Positions 57,911-64,000 of a stretch of 64,000 bases of DNA are shown here, in pieces. This stretch comes from Diospyros lotus (lineage: Eukaryota > Streptophyta > Magnoliopsida > Ericales > Ebenaceae), in assembly GCF_014633365.1 (NCBI RefSeq), contig NC_068351.1, positions 23,656,366 through 23,720,365 of the forward strand, read 5' to 3'. The notes beneath the pieces were generated by a model that was not told where the DNA came from, did not search any database, and was given only the letters and a program-made list of their open reading frames with translations. Both the position numbers and the translations under genes were made by a program. Every line of letters begins with the position of its first letter. The stretch's first letter is position 1.

Positions 57911-60900
57911 ATAGAGCCGACCCAAGTATAAGGCAAAATAGGCGGCTGCCTAGGGCCTCAATTTTTGATAGGTCCCAATTTAAAAAATTTATAATTTATA
58001 TATATTTATATTTTTAATAATAAATATTTTATTAAAAAAATTAAATATAAAACACTAAATCTATAAAAAAATCTTGTTGTTCCAGTACACTTCCCTCCCC
58101 TCCACCCCCCTCTCTCTCTCTTTCTCTCTCACAGAGACTCTCTGCCCAATTTTTGTATCGTTGCTTTCGCACTTCCCAATTCCCAATTTCCCACCACTAA
58201 ACCCATTTTCACTTCCCTCTCTTCTCTCACTTCCTTTTCCTTCTCTCTTGCTCACTTCAAATTCGGCAAAATCAACACTACGCTCAAGTTCAACAACATT
58301 TCTGTAATCTCTTCTGTAACTTTTGTTCTTCTTGCTCTCAGTCTCAGCCCCTCTGTCTCTCTCTCGCTTACAGTGAGTCTGTGACTATTGAGTCAGCTGT
58401 CGACGACGCGAGAGTCACTTCTGTTCTTCTCGCTCGCTTCAGCCTTCAGACTTCACTGATTTAGCAACAACAATAATAATCAGCATCTATGTTGCTTGTT
58501 CTGTACGCACTTTGAGTTTTTGATTATTTTTTACTTTAATTTTTGTTTATGGGTTTGTTATTTTTTGAGACTTTCTAGGTGTTCGTGTTCTTGTGTGGGT
58601 ATTTTTTTGGGTTTGATTTGTTGTGAACTTGTCATTAGTTGTGTTTTATTTTGGCTATGTGATTCACTAATTTTGAGTTGTTAGTGTATGTCTGCTCTAT
58701 TTATGTTCTGGCTATGAGAACTACTTTAAGAAATGAGAATGAAAGGAGAAATTTTCAGTTTTGGGTGGAGAAGTTTTAGGAGTTTACTGTTTTAATTAGA
58801 TGTTATCCAATTTTAAGTATTTTTGCTTTATACTTTTACATACTCATTGCCATTTGGTATAGCAAATTTGGGAGGTAATTATTATCTAGCATTTAAAGGC
58901 AAAAATATATGGCATTATATATGATATTAAAGTTGAATAGGTTTGCTTATGGATGATAAAAAACAAAAATAGCATATATAATATAATTAATGTTGTATAT
59001 TTTTTATTCTCAGGACCATTCATATATAATTTTTAAGGGAACCAAAATCTAATTTCTTTCAATTAATTATCCATATTTTTTCAATAGGGCAAGCAGCAAG
59101 CTCTAAGCAAATAAAAATGAAGTGGAACAATGGGACATTATAATGGGAATATATATATATATATAATGTATATATGCTCAATAAACACTAAAGTTTGGAT
59201 TGAATTGTGCATTTATCAACTACTTCTAGCACTGAATTCTGCTTCTCAATTTAGTCATTGACATTTGTGGTTTTTTTTGCCCCTATCGAGTAGGAAACTG
59301 ATATTTGTGCAGAATCCTTAGACAAATATCATCAAAAAGTGATCTAATAGTGGCATTTTTTTGATTTGAAGTTGTTATGTAAAGTCTCTTTAAATAATAA
59401 TGGCTCAAACTATTTTTTTTTAAATAGTGGTTCAAACTATTTAATCAATTATTTTTTTTAAATAATTCTAACATAAATAATAGAGGAATATCCTCCTCGT
59501 GTGATACTCATCATCCCTAAAAAAACATAGTTGAAATAGTCATATACATAAAGAGCTCATAGGTAAGATCTGTCTATTGTGTGTAAATCAAATAATCTAT
59601 GATTTAACTTTTATGTTATAAAGACTCTGTCTACTATGGTTTAAATCTAGGATTTGATATTTGTTAAAAAGTGGCTATTATACTATTGTGATTTAAATTT
59701 AAGAACTTTGGAAGAGTGTAATGGTATCATCAACCCTTTTTGTATATTGTCAATTTATTTTTTTGAAATCCAATTTGTATTTATATTCTTCTATAAAATT
59801 GAATGTTATGATTCAATTGATTTCATTCAATTAACACTCAAAAATTTATTTTTGTTCATGTTAGGATTCAATTGATTTGATCTTCATTGGGGAAAATCAC
59901 TTGATGAGAGTAAGATTGCTATATACTTGGAGTTTATAAGATTTTCTAGGTGATACCTTTCTTTTTACTCAATTGCTTAATTTTTATCTCCAAGTTAATA
60001 TATCCAATAGAAAATATGCATCAGGGTATGAGAAACTTAAAAAAAAAGAAGAGAATAGATAGTTTGATTCAATCTCAAAAAGGTGCTCTTGAAAAATTTA
60101 TTACGAGTAATAAGAGAGATCGAAATAACCAAAATAATGAAACAACTAAACACACAACTTTAAATGAAATAGGAGATAATGAGATGATGGTAGATCAAAC
60201 TATAGAGAATTATAACGATAAAAACTATTATAGTAATATGGTTGGTGGAAAATGTCAAGAAAATACAGAAAATGAGGAAATTAACGTGAAAACTAAGGAT
60301 ATTAACAATAACCTAAGTAATGTTTCTATTAATATTTTTAATCCAGGAAGATGGGAAAATATTGATATTAAATTAAGAGACTTGTTAGTCGAAAAAGGTC
60401 CAATTAGAGAAAGTGATATAGATTTTTCGAAAGATGAAACTTCTAGACATTTCTTCACTTTTTATTATACGAGGAGACTATCAAATGAGGAAACTCGTGA
60501 TAGAAGATGGTTGGTATATTCAAAGGATTTTGACAAAGTTTATTGCTTTTGTTGCAAACTGTTTGGTACAAAACCTAGTGGGAACCAATTTGACAATGAA
60601 GGGACTAAAGATTGGAAAAATCTTAGTACTAAGTTGAAAAGTCATGAAACATGTAAAGAACACTTACTTAATATGAATGCTCGGTTTGATTTTGAATTGA
60701 AATTTTCTAAGAGTAAAGAAATTGACAGGGATGTTCAAGTAAGAATTAGTAAAGAAAAAGAACATTGGAGAAATGTTTTAAAAAGAATCATTCTTGTGGT
60801 AAAAGCTCTAGCTAAAAATAATTTGGCATTTCGTGGAATTAATGAAAAGATTTATCATGCAAATAATGGAAATTTTTTAAGTCTTATTGAGATGATAGCT

Positions 60901-61834
60901 GAATTTGATTCAATATTACAAGAACATGTTCGGCGTATTCAAAATGGTGAAATTCATAATCATTACTTGGGACATAATATTCAAAATGAATTGATACAGA
61001 TGTTATCACATGAAGTCAAGAGTATGATTTTGAAGAAAATTAAAGAGACAAAATATTTTTCTATTATACTTGATTGTACTCCAGATTTAAGTCACCAATA
61101 ACAAATGTCTTTCATATTAAGGTGTGTGGATATTTCAACTAGTCCAATAATAATTGAAGAATACTTTGTAGAATTTTTAAAAGTGGATGACACTTCTGGA
61201 AAAGGCATTTTTAGTGAACTTATAAGAGAAATTAAAAATTTGAATCTCGATATCAATGATATAAGAGGGTAAGGATATGATAATGGGTCTAACATGAAAG
61301 GAAAGCAACAAGGTGTGCAGAAAAGACTATTAGAGATAAATTCTAGAGCATTATATACGCCATGTGGTTGTCATAGTCTTAATTTAGTAATTTCTGATGT
61401 TGCCGCCTCTTGTGTTAGAGCTGTATCTTTTTTCAGAGTTCTACAACGTATATATTCATTATTCTCTTTTTCACCCAAAAGATGGAAAATATTAAAGGAT
61501 AACATATCTAATTTAACTGTCAAATCATTGTCACAAACTCGTTGGGAAAGTCGTATTGAAAGTGTTAAGGCAATTAGATTTCAAGCTCCAAAAATACGAG
61601 ATGCTTTATTTGAATTAGCAGAAAGTAGTGATGATCCTAAAATAAAGAGTGAAGCTAAATGTCTTGCAATGTATGAATTAGAGAATTTTGAATTTTTGTT
61701 GGGCATGACTATTTGGTATGATATTTTGTACGCAGTTAATTTAGTTAGTAAGAGCTTTCAAAGTGAAGATATACATATTGATATTGCTATAGATCAATTA
61801 AAAGGTCTTCTTTCTGTTTTTGAAACTTATAAGG
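57911..61834 (+). mobile_element. hAT-superfamily element with TTF-type zinc-finger transposase, 3'-truncated
   Basis: The left end near 57911 (ATAGAGCCGACCCAAG, then GGCGGCTGCCTAGGGCCT) resembles the termini of plant TTF-hAT elements. A pyrimidine-rich leader follows (58070-58480), and then the transposase. The right end is missing because another LTR element begins at 61835. Confidence 0.65.
60016..61834 (+). pseudogene. TTF-type zinc-finger hAT transposase, broken
   Basis: From the ATG at 60016 the frame is open to a TAA at 61099-61101, resumes to a second TAA at 61270-61272, then continues to the truncation. The N-terminal region is Lys/Asn-rich. The TTF zinc-finger region is visible in FYYTRRLSNEETRDRRWLVY and VYCFCCKLFG, followed by HETCKEHL. 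A DUF4371-like core (IILDCTPDLSHQ) and [20 protein letters not shown] with CGCHSLNLV follow. Both stops replace codons one base away (such as CAA or GAA). The C-terminal hAT dimerisation domain is absent because of the insertion after FETYK. It is inactive. Confidence 0.85.
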
Positions 61835-62352
61835 TGATGATGCGGAGCCGATCACCTTCTTCTATCTCGGACCAAGTACCTGCAAAAAAGGTGGGGACTT
61901 GCTCCCCGTGATCCCTCCGACGCTCAAGTAAGTTCATAGGGTTTTTGAGGAGTATAATAGTAATGGAAAAATAATATATGAGTCCCTTAGGAGTCAGATC
62001 TCCATACCTGTAGAGGTTGCCCTCTATTTATAGATGTCCCGTGACCTTTCCCTTAGGAGATAAGATATATTTCAAAAAGAGAGGTTGATCCCCTTTCCAT
62101 GGGGAGAAAAGATAATCTTCCCTAATAGAGATAATTCTTGGGATATTTAAAGATATCATTGGTTGACTTAATCTTCTTCTTTATCTCTTTCCAGTTCAAA
62201 ATCATAATAAAGATTATAAAGATAAGCGGAGCTCCTAAGTCTTGACACGTGGCGATCGCCCATTGGCCTTTACTAGCACACATGGCTCCAAGTTAATAGT
62301 AACCTCTAGAGGTAGCACAGTAAAATTGCCCCCTATAAATATTCCCTCATCA
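61835..62352 (-). repeat. 3' LTR of a minus-strand LTR retrotransposon
   Basis: The block runs TGATGATGCGG...CCCTCATCA, giving TGATGA/TCATCA inverted ends, and interrupts the hAT transposase. A minus-strand TATA box (CTATAAATAGAG) lies at about 62020-62031. In minus sense it is preceded by the polypurine tract AGGAGTTGGGGGCAAG (62368-62353). The partner LTR is beyond the window. Confidence 0.75.
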
Positions 62353-62368
62353 CTTGCCCCCAACTCCT

Positions 62369-64000
62369 TGAGCTGATCGAGCGAGGAGTTTGAGTAGCTG
62401 AAGGAGTAGTCATCATTGTTTTTTTGAGCCTCTGTAAAAAAGTTCTACTAAAAGTTGGGTTAGCAATCTCGAATGCTGAATTCACTTTTCAAGTCTCCCA
62501 GTGCCCTTTCACTCTTCCCATGCAGAATGTGATTAGGTCGCTCGAGGTGATAGAGACGTTCGGGGATTTTCCTATAGTAGAAAAGGGGTCATCTCTTAAA
62601 TTAGTACATATATATATTTTTATTGTTATTTTTGGCCTAGGGCCGAGGCTATGCTAGTCGAGGCCGCATTCCTCATCTTCGGGGGCCGCTGGCCGAGGTT
62701 GTGGTGGCCGAGGTCGCTTGCCTTATCTTCGAGGCCGCTGGCCGAGGCTGTGTGCCTTGTCTTCGGGGGCCACTGGCCGAGGCTGTGGTGGCCGAGGCCA
62801 CGTGCCTGACCTTCGGGGTTGCTGGCCGAGGCTGCGTGCCTCGTCTTCGAGGGCCGTTAGTCGAAGCTGTGTTGGTTGAGGCTGCGCACCTTGCCTTCGG
62901 GGCCGTTGGCTGAGGCTATGGTCCCCTTTAGTCTTCGTTTGGTGAAGGTTCGTAGCCTCCGAACTGATGCCTTTTGGTCTTCATTTGGCAGAGGTTCGTA
63001 GCCTCCGAACTGGTGCCTTAATTAGTAGGGGCGGTCCCCTTTGGTCTTCATTTGGCTGAGGTTCGTAGCCTCCGAACTGGTGCCTTAATTAGTAGGGGTG
63101 GTCCCCTTTGAACCTTCGGTTTTGAGTTGTCAAGAGTTCGAGGATCATAAGTGATCATTTGTTTTTGAGTGTTCAGGGGTTCGGGGCCCCCCGAGGATCA
63201 TATCTGATCCTTTGTTTTTGAGTGTTCAGGGGTTCGAGGCCCCCCGAGGATCATATCTGATCCTTTGTTTTTGAGTGTTCGGGGGTTCGAGGCCCCCCGA
63301 GGATCATATTTGATCCTTTACTCTTGCGTTGTCGAGGCATTTCAGACCCTCGGTCTTCATGTGCACATGCTGGCTTGAATTGTAGTTGATGACGAGATTT
63401 TAAAAAATATCCATATTTTATTTTCGGCGAAATGCCTACTTCCACAATCCGAAATAACATCCATATTTTGTTTTCACGGTTCGGCTTGATGCCTACGTCT
63501 GCAATAAGAGATAATGTTCATATTTTGCCTTCGCGGTTCGGTCTTGATGCCTACGTCCGCGATAGCCATCTCTACCGTCTTGTCATGCAAAGATGCATCC
63601 TACTAACCATTGGCCATCTCTTTGAGGGTTCGGAGCTAGCCCAATTTGGCCCTTGCTGCCGTCATGGAATAAAACCCCCATGGGTAGAAAAAGATGCTAT
63701 GCTTATTGGAAAAGCCCTTTATTGACGTTGTAGCCCAAAAGATAGGCCAGAAAAATATAATGTATACAGCATGAACAAAATCAAGCTTCATCATCTTGAG
63801 GTTTTTGACCTCAACAAGTGCAATTAATAAGCAACAATGATAAACAAACACATAGACTCAATGGATTAGAAAAATTAGCAGTACCTTGCTGCCGTGAAAC
63901 TTCATCCATTGATTCTGCTTGTCTTTTTTCCCAGCCTCTAAAAGGTTTTATTTTAACATAAAGCCGCATATGATGGCAAAATCAAGCCTCATAGGATCTA
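62369..64000 (-). mobile_element. 3' internal (untranslated) region of the same element, with four minisatellites
   Basis: The region is adjacent to the polypurine tract and has no coding domain. Consecutive tandem arrays occupy about 62633-62930 (36/50-bp units built on GGCCGAGGC), 62930-63115 (about 48/70-bp units with GGTTCGTAGCCTCCGAACTG), 63140-63320 (exact 53-bp period) and 63411-63570 (50/57-bp units with CCATATTTT and GATGCCTACGT). Tat-lineage Ty3/gypsy elements are known for such 3' UTR arrays. The last ~400 bp to the window end are unassigned. Confidence 0.6.
63140..63320. repeat. 53-bp minisatellite
   Basis: Unit starts GAGGATCATA at 63140, 63193, 63246 and 63299, an exact 53-bp period. 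Each unit holds the inverted repeat GGATCATATCTGATCC and GGGGTTCGAGGCCCCCC, both able to fold into hairpins. Confidence 0.92.

Noticed and set aside
63140..63320. CRISPR-like regular repeats
   Set aside because: The 53-bp units are head-to-tail with no unique spacers, and the genome is a plant's; it is a minisatellite.

Overview
This is a repeat-dominated stretch of a flowering-plant nuclear genome, probably a eudicot. The evidence is chloroplast-targeted and F-box host genes, spliced exons, and nested plant-type LTR retrotransposons (Athila, Tekay-like, SIRE-like and copia elements, a Cassandra-type TRIM), hAT relatives and a tRNA-derived SINE. Only two host genes are recognisable, both on the minus strand. 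One is the 5' half of acetylornithine aminotransferase (WIN1/ArgD type, exons at 2971-3405 and 3768-4169). The other is a single-exon F-box/LRR gene (FBL14 type, 39713-41116). From memory, the Arabidopsis counterparts (At1g80600 and At1g80570) are near neighbours, so this may be a conserved pair pushed about 35 kb apart by transposon insertions.

Layout. 1-6.1 kb: aminotransferase gene, its long intron (with a hAT-type element) and upstream region. 6.1-8.4 kb: old LTR fragments. 8410-22137: a complete, young Athila-type Ty3/gypsy element on the minus strand with 2.07-kb LTRs, a tRNA-Asp primer site and a GCACT target duplication, inserted in a Tekay-like LTR that resumes at 22143. 22.1-24.1 kb: the rest of that LTR and a decayed gypsy gag. 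24.5-35.8 kb: three solo LTRs with perfect 5-bp target duplications, a Cassandra TRIM with 5S-rRNA-derived LTRs, and LTR pieces. 35.8-39.7 kb: decayed repeats and intergenic DNA. 39.7-41.1 kb: F-box gene. 41.1-43.2 kb: MITE-like inverted repeats and a hAT deletion derivative. 43.5-48.3 kb: a decayed Ty1/copia element. 48.3-52.9 kb: a gag-only LTR element split by a smaller three-LTR element and carrying a SINE. 53.8-54.1 kb: a palindrome-rich MITE-like element. 57.9-61.8 kb: a broken TTF-zinc-finger hAT transposase. 61.8-64 kb: the 3' end of another minus-strand LTR element with four consecutive minisatellites.

The most interesting feature is inside the Athila element. In the env-like position, downstream of gag-pol, are two uninterrupted ORFs that are not envelope-like. 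One (181 aa) has a basic patch and Cys cluster like the nucleic-acid-binding cysteine-rich proteins (NABP/CRP) of carlaviruses. The other (219 aa) is a near-full-length LOG-type cytokinin-riboside-monophosphate phosphoribohydrolase with its PGG-x-GT-xx-E signature. Both stay open while gag-pol carries two in-frame stops, and each has a splice-acceptor-like sequence just upstream of its ATG. A retrotransposon carrying a suppressor-like/cytokinin-activating pair would be an unusual accessory module. I have a vague, unverified impression that linked NABP and LOG-like ORFs have been discussed for plant viruses or retroelements, so novelty must be checked.

All identifications come from reading the sequence; no searches were run. 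Repeat lineages (Tekay, SIRE, Tat) are judged from terminal sequences and short motifs.
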